DNA of 36,362 nt from AEGEAN-183 sp964342745. Its GTDB lineage: Bacteria > Pseudomonadota > Gammaproteobacteria > Magnimaribacterales > Magnimaribacteraceae. The translations under genes and the position numbers were made by a program. The notes beneath the pieces were generated by a model that saw only the letters and a list, made by a program, of their open reading frames with translations, made no database searches and was not told the origin of the DNA. Where the stretch lies: contig CAYFFW010000013.1 of assembly GCA_964342745.1 (NCBI GenBank), forward strand, positions 1 to 36,362. Reading direction: 5' to 3'. Shown here piece after piece: positions 25,216 through 33,527 of this stretch (the first letter of the stretch is position 1; each line of letters opens with the position of its first letter).

Positions 25216-26025
25216 ATGACACAAGCAATTGAAACCGAGTTATTGAAAGATGGCATTTTTCTTATAAAACTTGATAGACCAGAAGTACTAAATGCCATGA
25301 ACAAAGACTTAATTATGGGTTTGTTAGAAACCATGAATGAAGTCAATAAAAATCCTAAAGTTAGAGTGGTTGTCTTAACTGGTAATGGAAGAGGGTTTTG
25401 TGCTGGGGCTGACCTAGCTAATGGAGGTTGGCCAAACGACCAAAATAATTCACCTGGCCAAGCTGCCGCAGTAAATATGGAAATTGGTTTTAACCCATTA
25501 GTTAGAGCAATAACAAGCGGCAATAAGCCTGTTATTACAGCAATAAATGGAATAGCTGCAGGAGGTGGGGTTGGCTTAGCTTTGTCAGGGGATCTAGTAG
25601 TTGCTTCCGAATCAGCTAAATTTAAACTCGTATTTGGACCACAATTGGGAATTATTCCTGACGTTGGCTCTTCTTGGTTTGTTCCACGATTAATTGGTAG
25701 GGCCAGAGCTAATGGAATGGGACTTTTAGGAGAAGATATTAACGCTAAATTAGCTAAGGAATGGGGTTTAATTTGGGACTACTTTCCAGACAATGAATTT
25801 ATGGAGGCTACTCTTAGTATTGCAAAAGAAATTGCTAATGGACCGATAATTGGTCTTAAAGCTGTTGTAAAAGCTCATGATCATGCTCTATCTACAAATT
25901 TAGACAAGCAATTAGATTATGAAAGAGATACACAAGAAATATTCCTTGATAGAGAAGAATTTAAAGAAGGGGTAAAGGCATTTATAGATAAGAGGAAACC
26001 CAACTTCAAGTCTATTAAAACCTGA
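25216..26025 (+). CDS. enoyl-CoA hydratase/isomerase family protein, PaaG-like
   Basis: Crotonase-fold enzyme of 269 residues acting on acyl-CoA thioesters. The oxyanion-hole segments are GFCAGADLANGG (about 60-71) and AINGIAAGGGVGLALSGDL (113-131). The active-site loop reads GIIPDVGSSWFVPRLIGRARA, with Asp where hydratases have Glu. This is the pattern of PaaG, the ring 1,2-epoxyphenylacetyl-CoA isomerase, and of other single-acid isomerases; MGLLGEDINAKLAKEWGLIW matches PaaG-like sequences as well. No other phenylacetate genes are present, so isomerisation in fatty or dicarboxylic acid breakdown is equally likely. A TATAAT just before the ATG suggests leaderless transcription. pxpA follows 10 bases later. 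Confidence 0.85.
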   Translation: MTQAIETELLKDGIFLIKLDRPEVLNAMNKDLIMGLLETMNEVNKNPKVRVVVLTGNGRGFCAGADLANGGWPNDQNNSPGQAAAVNMEIGFNPLVRAITSGNKPVITAINGIAAGGGVGLALSGDLVVASESAKFKLVFGPQLGIIPDVGSSWFVPRLIGRARANGMGLLGEDINAKLAKEWGLIWDYFPDNEFMEATLSIAKEIANGPIIGLKAVVKAHDHALSTNLDKQLDYERDTQEIFLDREEFKEGVKAFIDKRKPNFKSIKT

Positions 26026-26035
26026 TTCTAAAGTT

Positions 26036-26791
26036 TTGAAATCCATAGATATAAATTCAGATTTAGGTGAATTTCAGAATACTCAAGAATTAAATAAAGA
26101 GCTTAAAATCTTAAAGTACATTAGTTCTTGCAGCATTGCTTGTGGTGGCCATACTGGGGATACAACTACTATCAGGGAAATCTTAAAGGCATGTAAAAGA
26201 AATGGCGTTGCAGTAGGCCCGCACCCTTCATATCCAGATAAAAAAGGCTTTGGTAGAAAAAAATTTGGAATTAGCAAAAAAAAGTTAAGTGAATCTATCA
26301 AAGAGCAAATCTCTCTATTTATTGATGTAGCGGATTCACTTTCAATGTCAGTAAGCCATGTGAAACTACATGGTAGACTTTATAGTGATGCCTCAAGAGA
26401 TAAAGAACTTAGTCTCCTTTTAATTGATGTAATTAAGTCTTTCAAACTTAATTTGGCAATAATAGGGCCAACAAAATCTTCTTTAGAAAAAGAATGTAAA
26501 TCTAATAGGCTTTTATTCTTACCTGAAGCCTTTATTGACAGAGTTTATAAATCAAATCTAACTCTTGTTGACCGAGATAAAGAAGTCTCTGTTCTCAATT
26601 CTATTGAAGAGCAAGTAAATCAAGCTGAAATGATAGTTTGTAAACGACAGGTTTTAACTGAAAACAAGAAAGTAGTTAACTTATCAGCTAAAACACTGTG
26701 TATACATGGAGATAGTCCAAATTCACTGGAAGCCGTAAAAGCAGTAAGAACTATGTTAAATTTAAAAAAAGTTATTGTTAAGCCAAATTGA
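26036..26791 (+). CDS. pxpA: 5-oxoprolinase subunit A, LamB/YcsF family (TTG start)
   Basis: Subunit of the ATP-dependent bacterial 5-oxoprolinase, which converts pyroglutamate to glutamate in the cytoplasm. The 251-residue product starts at TTG and opens with the family signature IDINSDLGEF (usual form IDLNCDLGE). Other marks are CSIACGGHTGD, VGPHPSYPDKKGFGRK, and LCIHGDSPNSLEAVK at the end. Several usually invariant positions differ: VKLHGRLYSD instead of VKPHGALYN, and EAFIDRVYKSN instead of EVFADRxY. It is thus a diverged but probably functional PxpA. The stop overlaps the TTG of pxpB as TTGA. The three pxp genes together make the call strong. Confidence 0.9.
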   Translation: MKSIDINSDLGEFQNTQELNKELKILKYISSCSIACGGHTGDTTTIREILKACKRNGVAVGPHPSYPDKKGFGRKKFGISKKKLSESIKEQISLFIDVADSLSMSVSHVKLHGRLYSDASRDKELSLLLIDVIKSFKLNLAIIGPTKSSLEKECKSNRLLFLPEAFIDRVYKSNLTLVDRDKEVSVLNSIEEQVNQAEMIVCKRQVLTENKKVVNLSAKTLCIHGDSPNSLEAVKAVRTMLNLKKVIVKPN

Positions 26792-27483
26792 AAATTACTG
26801 ACTCTATTATAATTTCTAATTATTCAGAAAATTTATTGCTTTTAAAGCTAAAAGAGAACAATAAACATTCTCAAAACTCATCTTTCTTTTTATCTTTATC
26901 AGAGTTTTTAAGGAAAGAAGGCAGCTTTATAGAAGTGATTCCGGCTGAAGATTCTCTAGCAATAAAATATAACTGCCTTGAATTAAAAGCCATTGAAGCT
27001 AAGACTTCGGTAGAAAATATTGTTAATCGATTTAAATTCACAAAGAAAACATCCAAGAAAAATATCTTACAAATTCCTATTTGCTACTCAAAAAAATTTG
27101 GTCCTGATATACAAGAATTAATCTCTAGTAAGAATCTAAATGAAGATAAGTTAGTAGAGCTTCATTGCAATAAAGATTATGAAGTAAAGATGATGGGATT
27201 TAGTCCTGGTTTTGCATATTTAGGAGACTTACCAAAAGAACTTCAAGTATCCAGATTAACTAAACCAAGAACAAATTTGTTACCAGGATCTGTTGGAATA
27301 GCGGGAAACAGAACAGGAATTTATCCTCTTGGAGGTCCTGGAGGTTGGAAAATTATAGGCAGGACCCCTTTAAAGTTATTTCAAAGTAATAAAAAAGATC
27401 CTTTTCTAATAAAACCAGGAATGAAGATCAGATTTCTACCCATTAACGAACAGCAATTTAAAACATTTCAGGCTGAAAATTAA
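26788..27483 (+). CDS. pxpB: 5-oxoprolinase subunit B (KipI family, TTG start)
   Basis: Second subunit of the 5-oxoprolinase complex; the homologue in Bacillus is KipI. The 231-residue product contains MMGFSPGFAYLGDLP, SRLTKPRTNLLPGSVGIAG and GIYPLGGPGGWKIIGRTPL, all in the cyclophilin-like C-terminal domain that defines the family. The start is TTG, overlapping the pxpA TGA (TTGA), so translation is coupled. The N-terminal half is poorly conserved, as usual. The stop TAA shares one base with the pxpC ATG (TAATG). Confidence 0.92.
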   Translation: MKITDSIIISNYSENLLLLKLKENNKHSQNSSFFLSLSEFLRKEGSFIEVIPAEDSLAIKYNCLELKAIEAKTSVENIVNRFKFTKKTSKKNILQIPICYSKKFGPDIQELISSKNLNEDKLVELHCNKDYEVKMMGFSPGFAYLGDLPKELQVSRLTKPRTNLLPGSVGIAGNRTGIYPLGGPGGWKIIGRTPLKLFQSNKKDPFLIKPGMKIRFLPINEQQFKTFQAEN

Positions 27484-28397
27484 TGAGCATTGAAATCATC
27501 TCTTCAGGATTACAAACGACTATTCAAGATTTAGGCCGCGAAGGTTTAGCTCATATGGGAGTTCCATTATCTGGAGGTGCGGATAAGCTCTCAATAAAAG
27601 TTGCAAACTACTTATTGGGTAATGATATTAACTCTCCTGTAATTGAGTGTACTTTGACAGGACCTACTCTTAGATTTTTAAAGCCTTATTCTATAGCTAT
27701 TACAGGCGCAAATATGAATGCCAGAATCAATGACAAAGAAATAAAGATGTACGAAGTTGTTAAAGTGAAAACTAATGATATCTTAACAATGAATAACTGT
27801 CTTATAGGCTGCAGAAGCTACATATCTCTTTCGGAGAAAATAATAGCTAAAAAATTTTTAGGAAGTTTATCTACTTACTTACCTGCAAATGTTGGGGGAT
27901 TAGATGGTAAAGCTCTAAGCAAAGGGTCGTTAATAGAATCAGAATCCTACAAAACTAAATTAAATGACCCTTCTTCTTTGAACCTTGATAAATTAAAGCC
28001 TTTAACAAATAAATCAATTTTAAAAGTATTTGAAGGCCCAGAGTTTAATTTACTAACGGAACCTTCAAAAAAAGAAATTTTTTCTGGTACTTATGTTGTC
28101 TCTAATGATTCCAGTCGAATAGGAAATAGACTTGACGGTAAAGAACTAAAATTAGTAGAAAGCGGGAAAATGATTAGTTGCCCTGTAAGCATAGGAACTA
28201 TTCAATGTCCTAGCAATGGCCTACCAATAATTTTAGGATGCGATTCTCAAACTCTTGGTGGCTATCCTAGAATATTACAAACAGCTTTAGTCGACCTAGA
28301 TTTAATTGGCCAACTGAGACCTAAAGACAAAATTCAGTTTAAAAAAATCTCTTTAGAGCAAGGCATTGAACATTTAAAAAAACAACAAGAAAAATAA
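27483..28397 (+). CDS. pxpC: 5-oxoprolinase subunit C (KipA family, biotin-dependent carboxyltransferase-like)
   Basis: Third subunit of the 5-oxoprolinase complex, 304 residues, related to urea amidolyase and KipA. The N-terminus IEIISSGLQTTIQDLGREGLAHMGVPLSGGADKLS is the classic signature (GLQTTIQDLGR, then GVPxSGxxD). Later marks are IECTLTGPTLRF, SNDSSRIGNRLDG and SIGTIQCPSNGLPIILGCDSQTLGGYPRI. The gene overlaps pxpB by one base. It ends the operon; the convergent acyltransferase stop lies 22 bases on, with no clear hairpin between them. Confidence 0.93.
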   Translation: MSIEIISSGLQTTIQDLGREGLAHMGVPLSGGADKLSIKVANYLLGNDINSPVIECTLTGPTLRFLKPYSIAITGANMNARINDKEIKMYEVVKVKTNDILTMNNCLIGCRSYISLSEKIIAKKFLGSLSTYLPANVGGLDGKALSKGSLIESESYKTKLNDPSSLNLDKLKPLTNKSILKVFEGPEFNLLTEPSKKEIFSGTYVVSNDSSRIGNRLDGKELKLVESGKMISCPVSIGTIQCPSNGLPIILGCDSQTLGGYPRILQTALVDLDLIGQLRPKDKIQFKKISLEQGIEHLKKQQEK

Positions 28398-28419
28398 ATT
28401 TTTTAAAGATTAATTATTA

Positions 28420-29574
28420 CTAGACCTTAACTTTATGCCTTAGATTATTAAACGGAATCTCAATATATTTATAACTCAACCATGACAAAAGTATGACGAT
28501 GATTACTCCACTTAACACCATAAAAGTACTTTGTAGTGGGTCAATCTTAATAATTAATCCATCATTAAAGATTTGTGTCTCAAAATTAAAAAGAAATCTT
28601 AAACTTTGGTGATATACCCACCAAACCCCATAATGAATCATGTAAATTCCATAGCTCACAGTACCCAAGAAAACTAAATGCTTATAATTGAGAAAACGAA
28701 TAAGGGTATTCGTTTTAGAGGTTACTAAAGAGAAAACAACTAAAGCGAATAAAATAGGTAATATTATTTTAGGTACTATTTCAGGATAGCAAACTGCCCA
28801 AATTGTGAACAGGATAAGACCTAAACTTATTAATAAAGGGGTTGTAACCTTTATCTTTTCGAAAAGATAAAAAATTAATGTTCCTAGAAAGAAAGAGTAC
28901 ATACACCTAAACATTGCTACACCAACAAATTCTTCCATAGCATCAAAGATAAAAACTAAATAAGCAGATACAGCCATTACGATAAAAAGTAGAAAAGGTC
29001 TAAATTTGTTATTTAAGATTGTTGAAAATAAAACAACTAATCCAAAGACTAGATATGTATAGAACTCTGTTGAAATAGACCAGCTAGGGGCATTAAAGGT
29101 AACAGTGGGCTCGGTAAAAGAATGAAAAAGAAAAAGGTTGCTTATGAAAGAGGAAAGGTTATTTGTTGAAAAAGGTGCGACATTAGATGAAATTCCAGCA
29201 AATGCTTCTAAAGCATACTTAGCAATTTCTATAATTAAAAAGCCCAATAAGGTAATTAAGTGTAATGGATAGAGCCTTAAGAATCTTTTAATTTTAAAGT
29301 TAACTAAAGACCTAAAGTCATTTATTCTATCTAGATAGGTATAAGCAATAACAAATCCACTTAAAACAAAGAAGAAATCGACCATCGTATCGCTGTTCTC
29401 AATAAATAGATTATCAGTAATAGGTGAAGTTGATATATCTTTAACGTGATAAATGGCAACAGCTAAAGCAGCTACACCTCTTAGAGATTCTAAGAATAAT
29501 AATTTTGGTTTCAATTTATTTATTTGAGTCATACCATTGATTAAATTGGAGTAATGACCAAAGTTTGTGTTCAT
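28420..29574 (-). CDS. acyltransferase 3 family integral membrane protein (OafA/YrhL type)
   Basis: Inner-membrane acyltransferase, 384 residues with about ten hydrophobic helices. It probably O-acetylates or acylates a surface glycan. The N-terminal motif LESLRGVAALAVAIYHV carries the conserved Arg and His, and KIKRFLRLYPLHLITL is the R-x-x-R motif of the family. The reading frame begins 59 bases inside asnB. A shorter start at 29532 (MTQINK), overlapping by 17 bases, would still leave the whole domain intact. AAAGG lies about 11 bases before the first ATG, so I keep that one, with the end uncertain. The pairing with an AsnB-like gene and a nearby GT4 points to polysaccharide or lipopolysaccharide decoration. 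Confidence 0.85.
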   Translation of the reverse strand: MNTNFGHYSNLINGMTQINKLKPKLLFLESLRGVAALAVAIYHVKDISTSPITDNLFIENSDTMVDFFFVLSGFVIAYTYLDRINDFRSLVNFKIKRFLRLYPLHLITLLGFLIIEIAKYALEAFAGISSNVAPFSTNNLSSFISNLFLFHSFTEPTVTFNAPSWSISTEFYTYLVFGLVVLFSTILNNKFRPFLLFIVMAVSAYLVFIFDAMEEFVGVAMFRCMYSFFLGTLIFYLFEKIKVTTPLLISLGLILFTIWAVCYPEIVPKIILPILFALVVFSLVTSKTNTLIRFLNYKHLVFLGTVSYGIYMIHYGVWWVYHQSLRFLFNFETQIFNDGLIIKIDPLQSTFMVLSGVIIVILLSWLSYKYIEIPFNNLRHKVKV

Positions 29575-31501
29575 TATTAGATAAACCTTTAAAGTGGTCT
29601 TCCTTTACCTTTGATACAACAGATTTATTAAATAAATTGTGTTGGTTTAGTGCTTCATCACTTAAAGTTTCATTTACCCAATCTTTTAACTCTCCTCTCA
29701 TCCACTTACTTACTGGAATCCCAAATCCTTGCTTGGGTCTATCGAATAATTCACGGGGTAAATACTTAGAAAGTAATTGCTTTAAGATCCATTTAGATTC
29801 CCCATTTCTTATCTTCATGTTGAGCGGAAGGTTAAAAGCAAAATCAATTACCTCTCTATTCAAAAAGGGTGCTCTAGTTTCTAGACTGTAAAACATGGAA
29901 GACCTATCTACTTTACAAAGAATGTCATCCGGAAGATAACTATTAAAGTCAGCTTTCATCATTGTTTCTTCTAGTTTCGTTTCTTTTTTACTGTCAAAAC
30001 ATTCTAGGAAATGATAATTATTAACCTCCTCTTTAAAATCCATTATCTTATCTTCTTTAGTCCACTCATTTATCATAGAAGTGTAAAAGCTTTTTTTATC
30101 TTTTATATAAAGAGCTTTATTCAAAATCTTGCTTAGATTGTTCTCTTTATTACCCGAGAAATCAGTAGAAATTATAGTATTGATTAAACCCATAGCAAGA
30201 CTTGAAGGTAGAAGTTTAAATAACCTTGAAAGATTACTTCTAAGAATAAATGGAGTGAATCTAAAGTATTTATAATACTTATTAGCGAGTAAATATCTAT
30301 TGTAACCACCAAATAATTCATCTCCGGCATCTCCACTTAATACAACTTTGACCTGCTGTTTTGCCATTCTTGAAACTAGCATAGTCGGCAGTTGCGAAGA
30401 ATCTGCAAAGGGTTCTGAGAATGCTAAATTTAGGTTAGGTATAAGATCAAAGAAATCATTTTCTGAACATCGATATGTCGTGTGATCTGTTCCCAGATGA
30501 TTGGCAACCTTTTGTGCATGTTCCGATTCATCATATTCAAGAAAATTGAAACCTACAGTAAAAGTTTTTGTTTCTTCCTGTCTAACTTTTTTCATTAAAG
30601 AAACAATCAAACTTGAATCTATACCACCTGAAAGGAAGGCTCCTAAAGGAACATCTGAAATCTGCTGACTTCTTACAGATTCAGAAAGGACTTCTTCTAG
30701 TTTTAAGACTAGAGACTGCTCGTCGAGCCCCCTAATCTCTTCTCCCATTTCAAGGCCTTCCTTTTCATCTATCCAGTTATAGCAACTAACCCCTTTTGAA
30801 TCTACAAACTCATCAAAACTATCACAAGATTTAAATTGGTAAAAATTAAGATTTAAAATTAAACAATTTGCTGGAGGTAATTTAAAACTATTCTTGTATA
30901 TTGTCTTAGGTGTTGGTATGTAGTTTAATTTAAGAAAATCCTCTACTGCTTCAAAATCTAATGATTTATTAAAACCAACTACTTTCTTCAAAGGATCTAA
31001 GTCAGAAGCAAATCCAATAAAGCCTTTAGATGTCGATAGATATAAAGGTTTCTCACCTGCTTGATCTCGAGCTATATATAGTTTTCTTTCTTTTTTATCA
31101 TAAAGAATAAAGGAAAACATACCACGCACTTCATTAAGAACTTTAGAAATTGGAAAGTTCTCAAACATTTCTAATAAAGTCTCTGTGTCACTGGTTCCTC
31201 TCCAAATTACCCTTACTTTTTTCTCAACCTTTTTCCTTAATTTTAAGTGGTTGTATATTTCACCATTGTAAATAATAGAAAACCTGTCAGAGTGAGAGCT
31301 CATTGGCTGATTCCCACTTTTTTCTAAATCCAGAATTGATAGCCTTGTATGGCCGAACTTTAGCTTCTTTGAGTCTATTAAAAACTCTTCTACCCCTTGA
31401 TTATCTGGACCTCTTCTAGCTAAAGATCCCTCTAATCCAGAAAGGAAGCTTTGATCGATTTGTTTATTTTCGTGATGTAAAATACCAAAAATACCGCACA
31501 T
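29516..31501 (-). CDS. asnB: glutamine-hydrolysing asparagine synthetase-like amidotransferase
   Basis: Class II amidotransferase of 661 residues. The catalytic nucleophile Cys2 follows the start (MCGIFGI). LARRGPDNQG, YNGEIYNH, TSDTETLLEMF and ARDQAGEKPLY line the glutaminase domain. The synthetase domain has the ATP pyrophosphatase loop LSGGIDSSLIVSL near 285. AAAGGA 8 bases before the ATG supports the start. AsnB proteins of this type occur either as asparagine synthetase or in glycan clusters, where they amidate sugars or peptides. The acyltransferase and glycosyltransferase neighbours favour the latter, though free asparagine synthesis is equally possible. The symbol marks the family, not a proven role. 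Confidence 0.88.
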   Translation of the reverse strand: MCGIFGILHHENKQIDQSFLSGLEGSLARRGPDNQGVEEFLIDSKKLKFGHTRLSILDLEKSGNQPMSSHSDRFSIIYNGEIYNHLKLRKKVEKKVRVIWRGTSDTETLLEMFENFPISKVLNEVRGMFSFILYDKKERKLYIARDQAGEKPLYLSTSKGFIGFASDLDPLKKVVGFNKSLDFEAVEDFLKLNYIPTPKTIYKNSFKLPPANCLILNLNFYQFKSCDSFDEFVDSKGVSCYNWIDEKEGLEMGEEIRGLDEQSLVLKLEEVLSESVRSQQISDVPLGAFLSGGIDSSLIVSLMKKVRQEETKTFTVGFNFLEYDESEHAQKVANHLGTDHTTYRCSENDFFDLIPNLNLAFSEPFADSSQLPTMLVSRMAKQQVKVVLSGDAGDELFGGYNRYLLANKYYKYFRFTPFILRSNLSRLFKLLPSSLAMGLINTIISTDFSGNKENNLSKILNKALYIKDKKSFYTSMINEWTKEDKIMDFKEEVNNYHFLECFDSKKETKLEETMMKADFNSYLPDDILCKVDRSSMFYSLETRAPFLNREVIDFAFNLPLNMKIRNGESKWILKQLLSKYLPRELFDRPKQGFGIPVSKWMRGELKDWVNETLSDEALNQHNLFNKSVVSKVKEDHFKGLSNNEHKLWSLLQFNQWYDSNK

Positions 31502-31639
31502 TTTTATGTCCTTTAATTATCCTTAGATTAAATATTGCTTATTTTTTTAATAATAATCCTTAAAGATCTATGTTACTTGTGTTTGTAATCAATTATTATC
31601 CTTTAAATCTTTTGTTAAGCGAAAGTAAATTCTTAATTT

Positions 31640-32740
31640 ATGAATAAAAAGATAGTTTTTTTTCTTTATGACCTTTCAATGGGGGGTACTGAGAAAGTAG
31701 CAGTAAGATTATCTAATTATTTAGTAAAGAAAGGGTATGAAGTAGAAATACTTTTAGTGAGTAACAATAATGTTTTCTTAAGTGAGATTGATCATAAAGT
31801 AAAAGTCACTAGCTTTAACTTAATTAAAATCTCCCAATCAATAATTCCATTAATACAGTTTCTAAAGAAGAAGAATTATGACTTTTTTCTGTCAAATGTC
31901 TGGCCTTTAACAATTGTCTCTGTTATAGCATTCCTTTTTCTTCCCAGCCAACTAAACAAATTAATTCTTATAGAACATTGCCATTTAAGAGAAGAATGGA
32001 AAGAAAAAAGCTTTTTCTTTAAATTCTTTCAAAGAATGAGTATTAAATTTTTATACAATCTTTCTAAACAAATTATCTCTGTTTCGGAGGGTGTTTCCGA
32101 AGATCTTATCAGCAAAGGAGTAAAGCAAGAAAAGACCAAAGTTATCTATAATCCTGCTTTTTCTGAACCTGATTTGTTTATTCAAAAATTACCTGAAAAA
32201 GTAATCTCTTGGTCACAAAGTAAAGAAATCAAAATAATTTCTGTTGGCAACTTTAAAACTCAAAAAAACTACCCAAATTTGATTAAATCTATTGATATCC
32301 TTAAGAATGACAGAAATATTGCTTGTAAACTGTTAATAGTAGGCGATGGCCCCAGAAGGGCAGAGATAGAAGAAATGGTAATTGAAAAAAACCTTAATAA
32401 GGATGTTTGTTTATTAGGTCAATTCAATGCACCTTTAAATCTAATTAACTTGGCAGATTTATTTGTTTTGCCTTCAGACTATGAAGGTTTCGGCCTTGTT
32501 ATAGTGGAAGCACTTTCCTTGGGCAAAACAGTTGTTTCTACTAACTGTAAGTCAGGGCCTGCAGAAATAATAGGAAACAATAAATACGGTTACTTATGTA
32601 AAGTTAATGATCCAAAGGACTTAGCAGAAAAAATTGAATACGCTATAAATCATAAAATGGACGAAGAAATTTTAATCAAAAGAGCAAAGGATTTTTCTGT
32701 AGAGAATATAGGAATTGAATATGAAAATATATTTAACTAA
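31640..32740 (+). CDS. glycosyltransferase family 4 protein
   Basis: GT-B fold retaining glycosyltransferase of 366 residues, likely adding a sugar to a lipid-linked glycan on the cytoplasmic side. The N-terminal DLSMGGTEKVAVRLSNYL is the glycine-rich acceptor-side loop. VGNFKTQKNYPNLIKSI and LLIVGDGPRRAEIEEM are donor-domain marks. The EX7E motif lies at Glu282-Glu290 in SDYEGFGLVIVEALSLG. No Shine-Dalgarno is apparent before the ATG. It is divergent from asnB across 138 bases, the shared promoter region. Sugar and acceptor are unknown. Confidence 0.88.
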   Translation: MNKKIVFFLYDLSMGGTEKVAVRLSNYLVKKGYEVEILLVSNNNVFLSEIDHKVKVTSFNLIKISQSIIPLIQFLKKKNYDFFLSNVWPLTIVSVIAFLFLPSQLNKLILIEHCHLREEWKEKSFFFKFFQRMSIKFLYNLSKQIISVSEGVSEDLISKGVKQEKTKVIYNPAFSEPDLFIQKLPEKVISWSQSKEIKIISVGNFKTQKNYPNLIKSIDILKNDRNIACKLLIVGDGPRRAEIEEMVIEKNLNKDVCLLGQFNAPLNLINLADLFVLPSDYEGFGLVIVEALSLGKTVVSTNCKSGPAEIIGNNKYGYLCKVNDPKDLAEKIEYAINHKMDEEILIKRAKDFSVENIGIEYENIFN

Positions 32741-32747
32741 CAGAAGG

Positions 32748-33512
32748 TTAAGTTACATATTTCTTAATTACGCCTACATACTTTCCTTCAAACTTTAAGA
32801 TCATAAAATCTAATTTTTTTTCCTCTACGAATTCTTTAAAAGCAGAATTATCTTCAACATCATCAGAAACAAAAACACCACCCTCTTTTACATTGTTCCA
32901 GATAATTCTTTGAGACCATTTTCGTCCGTAGTAAGACTTATCTGAGTCATAATGAACTAAATCTAGATTGGAATTAAATCTTCTTATGGCTTTATAAAGT
33001 CCGTATTTATCAGGTTCACGAATCAAATCCCAATAAGGTAGATTCTTTTCTTCTACAGCTACTCCTATTAAATGATAGTCTGTCTGCTTTACCATAGGCA
33101 TGTCAACGGAAACTAATTTTCCCTCTCTTTTAGAAATAGAATTAAGAATAGCCTGAGATGACCATCCGTAAGCAACACCTGTTTCAAGAACTTTCTTAGC
33201 CTTTAATGACTCGCAAAGCCCGTATAATAAATTGACATGTCCTTGTCCTCCAAAATTTGAATTTGAACCCTTTATCTTTTTTTCAACTTCTTCAATATAT
33301 TCTTTTGAAAAAGGAGGTTCTTCAAAAGGATCTAAATCTAATTTTTTAAAACACTCTTCAACGCTTATTGTTCTTTCCTGACACCACTCCTCTTCTCTAT
33401 CTGCCAAAGAATCCTTGTTAGGTAAAAATTTTCTTAAAACTAAAGAAATCATAGTTGCATAGAAATTTGGTCTTTTTAAAAACCAAAATAGGGTTTTAAT
33501 ATCTTCAAACAT
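32748..33512 (-). CDS. class I SAM-dependent methyltransferase (Methyltransferase_24-like)
   Basis: A 254-residue protein whose central part is a Rossmann methyltransferase: VLETGVAYGWSSQAILNSI (SAM loop, about 120-138), GKLVSVDMP, LDLVHYDSDKSYYG and GGVFVSDDVEDNSAF. The two aspartates in DSDKSY and SDDVED resemble the metal-binding arrangement of sugar and macrocin O-methyltransferases. A hydrophobic but charged N-terminal stretch (FWFLKRPNFYATMISLVLRKFLP) could bind membrane. It sits 7 bases from the convergent GT4 stop, which suggests glycan or lipid methylation. It may also be the last gene of the leftward LLM-SDR-GST run (15-base gap). No clear Shine-Dalgarno is seen. Confidence 0.78.
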   Translation of the reverse strand: MFEDIKTLFWFLKRPNFYATMISLVLRKFLPNKDSLADREEEWCQERTISVEECFKKLDLDPFEEPPFSKEYIEEVEKKIKGSNSNFGGQGHVNLLYGLCESLKAKKVLETGVAYGWSSQAILNSISKREGKLVSVDMPMVKQTDYHLIGVAVEEKNLPYWDLIREPDKYGLYKAIRRFNSNLDLVHYDSDKSYYGRKWSQRIIWNNVKEGGVFVSDDVEDNSAFKEFVEEKKLDFMILKFEGKYVGVIKKYVT

Positions 33513-33527
33513 TTTAAGAATACTTGA

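Noticed and set aside
14641..28397. A defence, toxin-antitoxin or mobile-element reading of the window
   Set aside because: No recombinase, nuclease, toxin-like pair, direct repeats or tRNA-bounded ends are seen. Gene content is metabolic and base composition looks even.
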